Assembly: GCF_000213575.1 (NCBI RefSeq)
Contig: NZ_GL892004.1
Coordinates: 62,001 to 126,000, forward strand
DNA length: 64,000 nt
From: Dysgonomonas mossii DSM 22836
Lineage (GTDB): Bacteria; Bacteroidota; Bacteroidia; Bacteroidales; Dysgonomonadaceae
Reading direction: 5' to 3'
In this document: positions 8,829-16,989 of the stretch, piece by piece
Position numbering within the stretch: position 1 is the first letter of the stretch
Layout of the letters: each line of letters opens with the position of its first letter
The notes under the pieces: model-generated
What the model saw: the letters and a program-made list of their open reading frames with translations, nothing else
Told to the model about the DNA's origin: nothing
Databases searched by the model: none
Made by a program: the position numbers and the translations under genes

Positions 8829-10781
8829 ATGGACAAGAATACGATTACCGGGTTTATCCTGATCGCAGCCGTAATTATTGGATTCACATTATTGAGTAGG
8901 CCTTCGTCGGAAGACATCGAACGCCAGAAACAACAGCGCATAAAAGATTCGATCGAATATGCTCAAACTCTGCAACGTGAGCAAGAAAATAAAATAGACA
9001 CCTCTGTAGTTGATAAAAAGACTGAGAAGATTGATGATTTCTTCAGTGCTTCCGCTCAGCAAAGCGACTCTACTGTAGCAGTTACAGACTCACTTCCATC
9101 AGCAGAACAAAAACCGGAACAATTCATAACCCTTGAAAACAGCAAACTAAAAGCTACATTTTCTACTAAAGGGGGAAGAATGGTTCGTGTTCAGCTCAAG
9201 GATTACATGAGCTACAACAGAGACGACAAGAAAAATACCGACTCTCTCTATCTGTTCAACAATGATGCCGACTTTACCTTATTGCTGACAAACAAGCAAC
9301 AGAAGGTTTTGAGCACAGGCAAATTGATATTTACTCCTATACAAAAAGAAGGAGACAATTCGCTGATCATGCGCTATGCATACTCAGACAGCCAGTATAT
9401 CGATTTTGTGTACAAACTGGCTGATGACGACTACATGATGAAATACGACATCAATATGGTAGGCATGCAGCCGATGCTAGCTCGCACCTATAGCGATGTA
9501 TTCGAGATGAAGTGGTCACAGAGAATGCGCAGACAAGAGAAAAGCGTGAAGAACGAACAGCGTTATTCTCACCTCACTTACAAATATGTAGGTGGCGATG
9601 TGAAGGAAATGAGCAGTGATAAGAATGAAGAAGTAGAGGTTAAAGAGCCTGCAAAATGGATAGCCTTCAAAAATCAATTCTTTGCTCCAATCCTAATTGC
9701 TGACGACAAAATAGAAACAGCTCTCCTTAACTCGAAAGTCTTGCAAACAGACGAGAACAGCGAGTATCTGAAAAGCTTTGAAGCAACACTATATGTACCT
9801 GCAAAACCGGGATCAGCACCAGAGAGCATCACAGCAGGATTCTCTTATTACCTAGGACCAATGTCTTACTCTTTGTTGAAGAACTATGACAGTAATGTTA
9901 AAGACGCAAACAAAGAATTGGATCTAGACAAACTGGTTCCACTGGGTTGGACTTTATTCCGTTGGGTTAATCAATACTTTATAGTTCCTATATTTAATTT
10001 ATTGAGCAATACCGGACTATCTATGGGTATTGTAATCTTACTACTAACAATCATTGTTAAATTAGTGATTTCCCCTCTGACATACAAGTCATTTATGTCT
10101 TCTGCCAAAATGCGTGTTTTACGCCCTCAGGTAGAAGAAATAAACGAAAAGTATCCGAAGCAGGAACAAGCAATGGAAAAGCAACAGGCTACAATGGCAC
10201 TCTATAGCAAGGCGGGGGTCAACCCAATGAGTGGTTGCGTACCGATGCTGCTTCAGATGCCGATACTGATCGCCTTGTTCTCGTTCTTCCCAAATGCGAT
10301 AGAGCTGCGTCAGCAAAGCTTCTTGTGGGCTACCGACTTATCCACTTATGATGCCATCTTTGAATGGAAAAATCATATCCCATTGATTGGAACTCATATT
10401 AGTTTGTTCTGTATTCTGATGACCATTACAAATATTGTCTATACAAAATTCAATATGGAAATGACCAACACCGGACAACAGCAGATGCCGGGTATGAAAT
10501 GGATGATGTATCTGATGCCGCTTATATTCTTGTTTATGTTGAATGATTATCCGTCAGGACTTACATACTATTACTTCCTTTCACTATTGATTACAATATT
10601 GCTTACTATTGCTTTCCGTTATATTATCAACGAAGAAAAAGTATTAGCTAAATTGGAAGCAAACAAAGCTAAGCCGAAAAAGAAATCTGGCTTTATGGCA
10701 CGTCTGGCAGAAGCTCAACGTATACAACAGCAACAGCTGAACGAAAGAAACAAATCGAACAGTACAAAAAAGAAACGATAA
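8829..10781 (+). CDS. yidC: Membrane protein insertase YidC
   Basis: YidC inserts and folds inner-membrane proteins, alone or with SecYEG. This 650-residue protein is the long Gram-negative type: an N-terminal anchor (about residues 6-23), a charged Gln/Glu linker, a periplasmic beta-supersandwich domain (about 98-350), then a hydrophobic core with helices near 398-414, 468-487, 520-537 and 562-600. The core contains SPLTYKSFMSSAKM and the cytoplasmic hairpin with LRPQVEEINEKYP. A Lys-rich tail (residues 603-650) could bind ribosomes. It sits directly after pyrG, as in other Bacteroidales. The ATG at 8829 is unambiguous. Confidence 0.97.
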   Translation: MDKNTITGFILIAAVIIGFTLLSRPSSEDIERQKQQRIKDSIEYAQTLQREQENKIDTSVVDKKTEKIDDFFSASAQQSDSTVAVTDSLPSAEQKPEQFITLENSKLKATFSTKGGRMVRVQLKDYMSYNRDDKKNTDSLYLFNNDADFTLLLTNKQQKVLSTGKLIFTPIQKEGDNSLIMRYAYSDSQYIDFVYKLADDDYMMKYDINMVGMQPMLARTYSDVFEMKWSQRMRRQEKSVKNEQRYSHLTYKYVGGDVKEMSSDKNEEVEVKEPAKWIAFKNQFFAPILIADDKIETALLNSKVLQTDENSEYLKSFEATLYVPAKPGSAPESITAGFSYYLGPMSYSLLKNYDSNVKDANKELDLDKLVPLGWTLFRWVNQYFIVPIFNLLSNTGLSMGIVILLLTIIVKLVISPLTYKSFMSSAKMRVLRPQVEEINEKYPKQEQAMEKQQATMALYSKAGVNPMSGCVPMLLQMPILIALFSFFPNAIELRQQSFLWATDLSTYDAIFEWKNHIPLIGTHISLFCILMTITNIVYTKFNMEMTNTGQQQMPGMKWMMYLMPLIFLFMLNDYPSGLTYYYFLSLLITILLTIAFRYIINEEKVLAKLEANKAKPKKKSGFMARLAEAQRIQQQQLNERNKSNSTKKKR

Positions 10782-10798
10782 TATTATCACCACTAAAT

Positions 10799-10837
10799 AA
10801 AAAGAGACTGATTCCTATACAGAATCAGTCTCTTTTT
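10799..10837. terminator. Bidirectional terminator
   Basis: A 16-bp perfect stem (10799-10814 with 10822-10837), a 7-base loop, and A/T runs on both sides lie between yidC (+) and the converging lipoprotein gene (-). Confidence 0.85.
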
Positions 10838-10859
10838 ATTTGTATCCAAAATCTTTGGA

Positions 10860-11540
10860 TTATCTTTCTCTTGTTGCGCTTGAAGAGCTGCTCTCTTCTG
10901 TTTTTTTCTCTGCACTTCTTCCACTACTTTTATCGTTTGTGTTGGTCGGTCTTCCGCTAGTAGATGTAGATGGACGAGAGCTTTCGTTTGGCTTGGCTGC
11001 CGGACGCTCATTGGATGGACGTTCGTTCGATGGGCGCTCAGGCCTTGTAGGCTCATTAGGCGTACCGGGTCTACCCGAACTTGAATTTCCGGGACGAGTT
11101 GTTTCTCCGGGACGACTAGGACGGCCGGAGCTTGAATTTCCCGGACGATCTGTTTCTGGACGGCTAGGGCGACTCGGTCTGCTTGGACGACTAGGACGAC
11201 TAGGACGATCGATATAGATAGGTCTGCCATAGTCCGGCAATATCATCGGAGGAGCCGGTGCTATATATTCAACATCTTCGTACAAAAATTCATATCCTAC
11301 AAGATAGTCATCAATAAATTCTAAAGCATAAACCTCATTTCTCGGGGTTCTGTATTCTAAAACCTCCTGATATCCATTCTGTGTATTATTCACGGCTAAT
11401 ATGCGGCTAGGGTCACCAACAGCTTCCACCACCTGCTCTTTTGTCATACCCGTTCTCAATTTACTCAAATCAAGAGTCTTAAACAGCCCGCAGGATATGA
11501 ATAAAACAGATATAATCAAAAACGAAATCAGTTTTTTCAT
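10860..11540 (-). CDS. Lipoprotein with BamE/SmpA-like domain and Arg-Pro-Ser repeat tail
   Basis: The 226-residue protein has a lipoprotein signal (residues 1-16) with Cys17 in LFISC, so it should be lipid-anchored in the envelope. Residues 24-90 resemble the small SmpA/OmlA (BamE) fold, with LRTGMTKEQVVEAVGDP, a segment typical of that group. From about residue 106 the sequence becomes low-complexity: five RPS units then RPE (nucleotides about 11158-11211), two RPGNSSSGRP units, two SNERP units, and a Ser/Glu/Arg end. I do not know a function for the tail. Its basic charge could bind peptidoglycan, LPS or other acidic polymers. The gene is monocistronic, between a shared terminator at 10799 and the FKBP terminator at 11644. 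The domain call is by eye and only moderately secure. Confidence 0.75.
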   Translation of the reverse strand: MKKLISFLIISVLFISCGLFKTLDLSKLRTGMTKEQVVEAVGDPSRILAVNNTQNGYQEVLEYRTPRNEVYALEFIDDYLVGYEFLYEDVEYIAPAPPMILPDYGRPIYIDRPSRPSRPSRPSRPSRPETDRPGNSSSGRPSRPGETTRPGNSSSGRPGTPNEPTRPERPSNERPSNERPAAKPNESSRPSTSTSGRPTNTNDKSSGRSAEKKTEESSSSSATRER

Positions 11541-11643
11541 CTTTAATAGTTTTGTTTCGTTATTATCATTAATACTTATAATAGATTAAACAATATTTGA
11601 GTCTGAGAGTTCTTTAAATACATCAAAAAGAATACAATGTAAA

Positions 11644-11671
11644 AAGGTCGCCTTTTAAACAAAGCGACCTT
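11644..11671 (-). terminator. Terminator of the FKBP gene
   Basis: An 8-bp GC-rich stem (11644-11651 with 11664-11671), extended inward by short T/A pairs, is followed on the minus strand by a T run. It lies 40 bases after the FKBP stop. Confidence 0.75.
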
Positions 11672-11711
11672 CTATATTCTAATTTAGCACTTCATTTCTC
11701 AGAAATTATTT

Positions 11712-12695
11712 TTATTTTTCTATATCAAGGAGCTCCACTTCAAATATAAGATTAGAGAATGGCTTGATTTTGCCTGCATCTCTTCCTCCGTAAGCAAGAT
11801 CGTAAGGTATATACAGAATCCATTTTGAACCAACCGGCATCAACTCCAGTGCCTCTGTCCATCCTTTTATCACCTGACCAACTCCAAAAACAGCCGGTTC
11901 TCCACGCTCCACACTACTGTCGAACACTGTGCCATCCATCAATGTGCCGTGATAATGAACTTTCACTCGATCCGTAGCTGTTGGTTTTTCTCCTGTACCA
12001 TTTGTGATAACCTTATATTGCAAGCCGCTAGGTAAAGTGACAACTCCATCCTTCGCCTTATTTTCTTCCATAAACTTATCACCTTCTGCTATCTGATCTG
12101 CATACTGAGCTTTCTGTGCCTCTTCTTGTTTTGCCTGCATCTTAGCTTGAGCATCTTGCATTTTTTCATTGAATGCTTCTGCCGGATTTTCTATATCAAA
12201 AGTACCGCCGCTCATAGCAGTATACATCGCCGATATAAAAGCATCATTGTTAAACTTTTCTGTATATCCTTCACCATACATCTGCTGCAAAAGTCCCGGC
12301 ATCATTTGTTTCAGGATCTGTCCCCCTACGGAAAGTCCTGTGTTGTATGCATTTTTTGCCTCAGGAGCATCCAATCCGGCTTTAAGCCCTGCAATAAACT
12401 CAGACCTGTTACTCTTATTAGCGTTCACAATAGAATCACGCTTTATTGCAGACTCTACTCCTGTAGTATCGGCAACCACTCCAAGTTGACGTAGATACAT
12501 AGACAATCCTTGCTCGTAAAGACTGGCGCCAAACATATAAGACAATGAGTCCATCTCTGTCTTAAGAATAGGTTTCGCCGCTGCAACACCTGCTTTTAGA
12601 GGCTGCTTTTGTGCCGAAGTTTTTTTCTGTGCCGACAAACCCAATGGACTTAGCATGACACAAGAAGCAAAAGAGAAAAGTAAAAATTTCTTCAT
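11712..12695 (-). CDS. Secreted FKBP-type peptidyl-prolyl isomerase
   Basis: This 327-residue protein has a signal peptide (residues 1-22, ending LSA before Q23), a helical FKBP_N dimerisation domain (about 45-200, with the repeated 'SYMFGASL' and 'GLSVGGQIL' type segments of the Mip/FklB group), a Gln/Lys/Ala coiled linker, and a C-terminal FKBP domain (about 215-327). The FKBP core shows VKVHYHGTLMDGTVFDSS, VIKGWTEAL and IPYDLAYG. Such proteins catalyse proline isomerisation and assist folding in the periplasm. It is slightly longer than E. coli FkpA (270 residues), because of an extended N-terminal half. It is transcribed alone from a clear promoter at 12764-12796. Confidence 0.93.
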   Translation of the reverse strand: MKKFLLFSFASCVMLSPLGLSAQKKTSAQKQPLKAGVAAAKPILKTEMDSLSYMFGASLYEQGLSMYLRQLGVVADTTGVESAIKRDSIVNANKSNRSEFIAGLKAGLDAPEAKNAYNTGLSVGGQILKQMMPGLLQQMYGEGYTEKFNNDAFISAMYTAMSGGTFDIENPAEAFNEKMQDAQAKMQAKQEEAQKAQYADQIAEGDKFMEENKAKDGVVTLPSGLQYKVITNGTGEKPTATDRVKVHYHGTLMDGTVFDSSVERGEPAVFGVGQVIKGWTEALELMPVGSKWILYIPYDLAYGGRDAGKIKPFSNLIFEVELLDIEK

Positions 12696-12763
12696 ATTAT
12701 TTCAAAATTTAATAGATATGCGATTTTATAGTTTCTTAAAATGTGTTTTTTTACATCAAGTTA

Positions 12764-12796
12764 CAAAAATAGCATTTTTATTCTTTAATTTGACAA
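12764..12796 (-). promoter_or_regulatory. Promoter of the FKBP gene
   Basis: On the minus strand a TTG (12794-12796) is followed after 22 bases by TATTTTTG (12764-12771), a good match to the Bacteroidetes -33/-7 pattern. The leader would be about 60 bases. Confidence 0.55.
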
Positions 12797-12946
12797 CGGC
12801 TTTAGTTTTGTTAAATATTTATGCACAGGCGTTTCCGCAACAACAAAAAGAAGGCTATAATACGAAATTATATCCATTTTAAACCTTCTATTTATATCAC
12901 TATCTAGCCTTTACAAGACAGTTAAAGCAAAGTTATTACCCAATCA

Positions 12947-12979
12947 TTGTATAAACTTGAAAACTAATTACTACCTTTG
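12947..12979 (+). promoter_or_regulatory. Promoter of the RNA helicase gene
   Basis: A TTG at 12947-12949 is followed after 22 bases by TACCTTTG at 12972-12979, matching the Bacteroidetes consensus. Transcription would start near 12985, giving a leader of roughly 95 bases that contains a short ORF. Confidence 0.6.
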
Positions 12980-13040
12980 CGCGTCCTTTTGACAGGCTCT
13001 CTTATGTCGAATAATTTTGGGGTGGGAGTAAGTCAAAAAA

Positions 13041-13082
13041 ATGAAGGGCTTTTTACCACAAAAGATATTTGAAAATTTTTAA
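13041..13082 (+). other. Possible 13-residue leader ORF coupled to the helicase gene
   Basis: An ATG at 13041 opens a frame reading MKGFLPQKIFENF and stopping at TAA 13080-13082. The last A of this stop is the first base of the helicase ATG (TAATG), the arrangement seen in translational coupling. A 13-codon frame is easily produced by chance, so only the exact stop/start overlap makes it notable. No Shine-Dalgarno site decides the matter. Confidence 0.25.
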
Positions 13083-14908
13083 TGAAAACATTTGAAGAGT
13101 TAGGGGTTGCTGCGAATATTCGCAAAGCAATCGAAGAAATGGGTTATGAGAACCCAATGCCTGTGCAAGAAGAAGTGATTCCATATTTGCTTGGCGAAAC
13201 GAATGATGTAATTGCGCTTGCGCAAACCGGAACAGGAAAGACTGCAGCTTTTGGTCTTCCTATACTACAAAAAATTGATATAAAACAGAACGTTCCTCAG
13301 GCACTTATCCTTTGTCCTACACGTGAACTATGTCTGCAAATAGCAGGAGACTTATCCGACTACTCAAAATATATAGATAATCTAAGAGTTCTTCCTGTAT
13401 ATGGAGGATCAAGCATTGAGAGTCAGATAAAATCACTAAAGAGAGGCGTACAGATTATTGTTGCCACTCCGGGACGACTGATTGACCTTATCAATCGTAG
13501 AACAGTAGAGCTGTCGAATGTAAAATATGTAGTACTCGACGAGTCGGACGAAATGCTTAACATGGGATTCATGGAAAGTATCGACGAGATATTGTCTAAA
13601 GTGCCGGATGAAAGATTGATGCTATTATTCTCGGCTACTATGCCTAAAGAAATAGCTAAGATTACAAAAAAATACATGCAGAACCCGAAAGAAATTACTA
13701 TCGGAAGAAAGAACGAAGGTTCGAACAGCGTGAAGCATGTATACTATCTTGTTCATGCTAAAGATAAATATCTGGCATTAAAACGCATAGCAGACTATTA
13801 CCCGAATATATACGGAATTATATTTTGTCGTACCCGTCGCGAGACACAAGAAATTGCCGACAAGCTGATACAAGATGGTTACAATGCAGACTCCCTGCAC
13901 GGTGATCTGTCTCAAGCTCAGCGTGACTATGTGATGCAAAAATTCCGCATAAAAAACATACAGTTGCTTGTAGCTACAGACGTAGCAGCAAGAGGGCTGG
14001 ATGTAGATAGCTTGACACACGTTATCAATTATGGTTTGCCGGATGATATAGAGTCATATACTCATAGAAGTGGACGTACCGGTCGTGCCGGAAAAACAGG
14101 TACTTCTATCGCAATTATCCACGTAAAAGAAAAAGGAAAAGTAAGAGAGATTGAGAAAATAATCAACAAAAAGTTTGAGCAGGGAGCTATACCTTCGGGT
14201 GAAGCTATTTGCGAAAAACAGTTGTTCAGTCTGGTAGACAGAATAGAGAAAGTAAAAGTAAATGAAGATGAAATCTCAAACATACTTCCTTCTGTTTACA
14301 GAAAACTCGATTGGCTCGAAAAAGAAGATATCATCAAACGTGTAGTAGCGCTTGAGTTCAATCGTCTTATCGATTACTACCGCGATGCACAAGAAATAGA
14401 ATCACCATCCGAACGTTCGTCTCGCGATGATAAGTCATTCCCTAAACGTAAAGACAGAGACCGTTCCGATCGCTCGGACCGCTCGGATCGTTCATCCGGC
14501 GGACGCTCTGCCGAAAGAGGGTACTCTCGTTTATTTATTAATGTAGGACGTACCGACAATGTAAATCCGGCAACGCTGATGGGACTTGTTAACGACTATG
14601 TTCCGGAAAAGGTAAATATCGGACGGATTGACATAATGCAAAACTTCTCTTTCTTCGAAGTGCCTGAAAAAGATGCGCAAAAAGTTATAAAATCCATGAG
14701 CAAACAAGAACAGAACGGACGACGTATTTCTGTAGAGGTAGCTCAGGGCGGAGGAGGCGGAAACGCTAAAGACCGTGGCGGAGATAGAGGCCGTAAAAAC
14801 TTCAGTACTCGCTCAGATATCGGAACACGAAAAAGCTCTGATTATAATTCACCAAAACACTCTGATAAGAATAAAGGACGGAGTGGGCGAAAACCAAAAT
14901 ATTCTTAA
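13082..14908 (+). CDS. deaD: DeaD/CsdA-type ATP-dependent RNA helicase with DESD box
   Basis: The 608-residue protein unwinds RNA and is expected to act in ribosome assembly, cold adaptation and mRNA turnover. The Q motif (PMPVQEEVIP, about 25-34), motif I (AQTGTGKT, 47-54), Ia (PTRELC), motif III (SAT) and motif VI (HRSGRTGRAG) are all present. The motif II box is DESD (residues 153-156) rather than DEAD, with the Ala replaced by Ser. After the two RecA domains come a helical region, a charged run with tandem RSD units (about residues 457-475), a DbpA-like RNA-binding domain (SRLFINVGRTDNVNP, about 480-560), and a Gly/Arg/Lys-rich tail. The length fits the CsdA group. It is a single-gene unit with a strong terminator. 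Confidence 0.93.
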   Translation: MKTFEELGVAANIRKAIEEMGYENPMPVQEEVIPYLLGETNDVIALAQTGTGKTAAFGLPILQKIDIKQNVPQALILCPTRELCLQIAGDLSDYSKYIDNLRVLPVYGGSSIESQIKSLKRGVQIIVATPGRLIDLINRRTVELSNVKYVVLDESDEMLNMGFMESIDEILSKVPDERLMLLFSATMPKEIAKITKKYMQNPKEITIGRKNEGSNSVKHVYYLVHAKDKYLALKRIADYYPNIYGIIFCRTRRETQEIADKLIQDGYNADSLHGDLSQAQRDYVMQKFRIKNIQLLVATDVAARGLDVDSLTHVINYGLPDDIESYTHRSGRTGRAGKTGTSIAIIHVKEKGKVREIEKIINKKFEQGAIPSGEAICEKQLFSLVDRIEKVKVNEDEISNILPSVYRKLDWLEKEDIIKRVVALEFNRLIDYYRDAQEIESPSERSSRDDKSFPKRKDRDRSDRSDRSDRSSGGRSAERGYSRLFINVGRTDNVNPATLMGLVNDYVPEKVNIGRIDIMQNFSFFEVPEKDAQKVIKSMSKQEQNGRRISVEVAQGGGGGNAKDRGGDRGRKNFSTRSDIGTRKSSDYNSPKHSDKNKGRSGRKPKYS

Positions 14909-14923
14909 ATATCCATTTATAGG

Positions 14924-14955
14924 AAAAGCACCGAATTTTAAAATTCGGTGCTTTT
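14924..14955 (+). terminator. Terminator of the helicase gene
   Basis: A perfect 32-base palindrome (arms 14924-14939 and 14940-14955) is followed by a run of T. It lies 15 bases after the helicase stop. Confidence 0.85.
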
Positions 14956-15039
14956 TTTATTAAAAAACATTCTATATTTACACCTACCAGTAACAATAGA
15001 TAATAAAAAAGGGAATCTCAGAAAAAAATCTAAATACTT

Positions 15040-15066
15040 TGTCCCGAAATTAAACACCCGATTGTC
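15040..15066 (+). promoter_or_regulatory. Possible ECF-type promoter for the YCII/sigma operon
   Basis: TGTCCC at 15040-15045 and a second CGATTGTC stretch at 15059-15066 lie 43-69 bases before the YCII start. ECF42 sigma factors are reported to use promoters with TGTC-type -35 elements and often control their own DGPF partner, so this may be an autoregulated promoter. The spacing and -10 match are not convincing on their own. Confidence 0.25.
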
Positions 15067-15108
15067 TTATAAGTACATAACAGAATTATTAACTTAGAAT
15101 AAAAAATA

Positions 15109-15456
15109 ATGAAAGAATTTTTATTACTCATTCGGGAAAATGCAGATTATGGAGATCTGTCCGTAGAAGATATGCAAGCAGACATTCAGGAACACATCAA
15201 ATGGGTAGAAACACTGGTTGAAAACGGGAACTTTAAAGATGGAAATCCCCTCGATTCTGCTGGTGTTACCTTCAAAGATGGTATTGCTACAGACGGTCCT
15301 TACGTTGAGACCAAAGAATGTGTGAGCGGCTATTATTTCCTCCTTGCCAACTCTTTAGACGAAGCAAAAGAACTGGCAAAAGGCTGTCCCGATCTGAAAC
15401 GTGGAGCAACCCTAGAAATCCGTAGAATCATCAACACTGATGAAGAACAACACTGA
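15109..15456 (+). CDS. YCII (DGPF) domain protein
   Basis: This 115-residue cytoplasmic protein has the YCII-related ferredoxin-like fold. The conserved block is DGPYVETKECVSGYYFLLA (about residues 64-82), corresponding to the DGPF motif, followed by DEAKELAKGCPDL and LEIRRI. DGPF proteins have no agreed biochemical activity but are the genetic partners of ECF42 sigma factors. Here the next gene is such a sigma factor, and the two overlap by 17 bases (15440-15456), which implies co-translation. It is probably both a target and a partner of that sigma factor. Confidence 0.9.
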   Translation: MKEFLLLIRENADYGDLSVEDMQADIQEHIKWVETLVENGNFKDGNPLDSAGVTFKDGIATDGPYVETKECVSGYYFLLANSLDEAKELAKGCPDLKRGATLEIRRIINTDEEQH

Positions 15457-16705
15457 GGAAAATATAAAAACACTTACGAGCCATCTTTTCAGAGAACATT
15501 ATGGAAAGATGGTTTCCTATTTATCTCAAAAGTATGGCTATTATAAGATTGAGGATATACTAGACGCAGTTCAAGAATCTTTCGAAACAGCTCTAAATAC
15601 ATGGAGGTTTGGAGAAGTTCCCGAGAATCCCTTTGCGTGGCTTTATAGAGTTGCAAACAACAAGTTACTGAATAAAATCCGGCAATCAAACATCGCACAA
15701 ACACACCTCAATTACCTTGCATCCACAGAAAAAGACAATGACGAATACTCCGAAAAGGAAGTAGAGGACAGCTTACTTAAATTATTGATTTTCTTTTCAA
15801 AAGCGTCTTCCTCTAAAAGGAATAAGCTAATTATTTCACTTTATTTCCTGTGTGGATTCAACTATTCGGAAATTGCCAATGCGCTGATCATTAAAACAGA
15901 AACCGTCAAGAAAGTTGTTTTAAGGAGCAAAGAAACGATCAAGAAATTTTCAGAAATTTACGATGATTTTCAGATTCAGACCATTGAGGAATTAAGCCAT
16001 CTGCTTAAGATTATATACCTGCTCTACAATGAAGGATATAAAAGTTCGCAGAAAGCCGGAACCATAAATTTAGACTTGTGCTTTGAAGCCATCAGGTTAG
16101 GAAAATTATTACACCAATATCATCCCAAAAACCCTGAAATCAATTCTCTGCTGGCTGGTATGTTTTTCAACTCCTCAAGATTTCCTGCACGAACAGAGAA
16201 CGATACGTGGATCTCGTTGGAAAATCAAAACAGAACCCTTTGGAATAATGATTTAATAAAAGAAGGTTTCTATTATTTGGAAATAGCAAAGCAGCACCAG
16301 CAAACTTTAGATAAATATTATTTAGAAGCTTTGATTTCGTCCTTGCATTGCACTTCTGAATCGTATGAAAAAACAGACTGGAAAACGATTGCTTATCTAT
16401 ATAGACAACTCGAGAAAATAGAACCATACTCGATTGCAGTAAAGCTAAACAGGATTATTGCAGAAAGTAATTTTAAGGATTTGCATGATTTGCTACGAGA
16501 GCTAGTTACTATGGAAAACATGATAAACGAAGAAGCAAAATTTACCTATCTCAGTACCAAAGCTCACTTTTATGCAAAAATGGAGGAATGGAATTTGGCC
16601 ATTCATAATTATAAATTGTCGCTGAATTACACGAAAAATAAAACCGATATAAACTTCATCAACACAAAAATAAATCTTACAAAGAAAGAGTTGGAGAATC
16701 AATAA
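15440..16705 (+). CDS. ECF42-type RNA polymerase sigma factor with helical C-terminal extension
   Basis: The 421-residue protein joins a two-domain ECF sigma factor to a long helical extension. Sigma region 2 is near residues 15-85 (LFREHYGKMVSYLSQKYG, then EDILDAVQESFETAL), and region 4 is near 115-170 (SLYFLCGFNYSEIANALI with a helix-turn-helix). The remainder (about 180-421) is a TPR-like domain of the DUF6596 kind, including IIYLLYNEGYKSS and ARTENDTWISLENQNRTLW. Sigma factors of this build form the ECF42 group. Their signal is unknown, there is no anti-sigma gene, and the C-terminal extension is thought to be needed for activity. None of the neighbours other than the YCII gene suggests a regulon. 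Confidence 0.9.
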   Translation: MKNNTEENIKTLTSHLFREHYGKMVSYLSQKYGYYKIEDILDAVQESFETALNTWRFGEVPENPFAWLYRVANNKLLNKIRQSNIAQTHLNYLASTEKDNDEYSEKEVEDSLLKLLIFFSKASSSKRNKLIISLYFLCGFNYSEIANALIIKTETVKKVVLRSKETIKKFSEIYDDFQIQTIEELSHLLKIIYLLYNEGYKSSQKAGTINLDLCFEAIRLGKLLHQYHPKNPEINSLLAGMFFNSSRFPARTENDTWISLENQNRTLWNNDLIKEGFYYLEIAKQHQQTLDKYYLEALISSLHCTSESYEKTDWKTIAYLYRQLEKIEPYSIAVKLNRIIAESNFKDLHDLLRELVTMENMINEEAKFTYLSTKAHFYAKMEEWNLAIHNYKLSLNYTKNKTDINFINTKINLTKKELENQ

Positions 16706-16929
16706 CAATTCATTTTCTAAGAAAGGCCCAAGAGTATATTTTGATCAAAAACCAAAACATTTTACTTTACATATCCTCCCGATAAATAGCAACAAATACA
16801 GACTACAAGCTTGTTTACATTCTATTTACAAAGAACATTAATCAGTCTCTTTTGTTTATATTATTATAACTAGGTCTAATCCTGTCTTATTTTTAAGAGA
16901 ATATCTTATACTAAATAGCTTTTGTTTTA

Positions 16930-16937
16930 TATATTTG
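16930..16937 (+). promoter_or_regulatory. -7 box for dxs
   Basis: TATATTTG matches TAnnTTTG and lies 52 bases before the dxs ATG at 16990. No clear -33 element is visible. The rest of 16706-16989 shows no gene, terminator or RNA that I recognise. Confidence 0.45.
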
Positions 16938-16989
16938 CTTGTTTATTACAATAGTAATAAAGATTTTTCTTCATTCCAATAGAATTTTT

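Noticed and set aside
11158-11211. Short tandem DNA repeats, considered as CRISPR or microsatellite element
   Set aside because: The 9-base units are codons for Arg-Pro-Ser in a coding region, without spacers or cas genes.
10840-11217. 125-residue + frame with repeated Gly-Arg-Leu segments
   Set aside because: It is antisense to the repeat tail of the lipoprotein gene. Its repeats come from the RPS-coding DNA, and it lacks a start region or family resemblance.
12655-12717. Longer form of the + frame before 12718 (MTQEAKEKS start)
   Set aside because: It lies inside the coding start of the FKBP gene on the other strand, and the upstream extension is charged and not signal-like.
16939-16989. 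TTG start and 17-residue extension of dxs
   Set aside because: It overlaps the -7 box at 16930-16937, and the added residues do not resemble the Dxs N-terminus.
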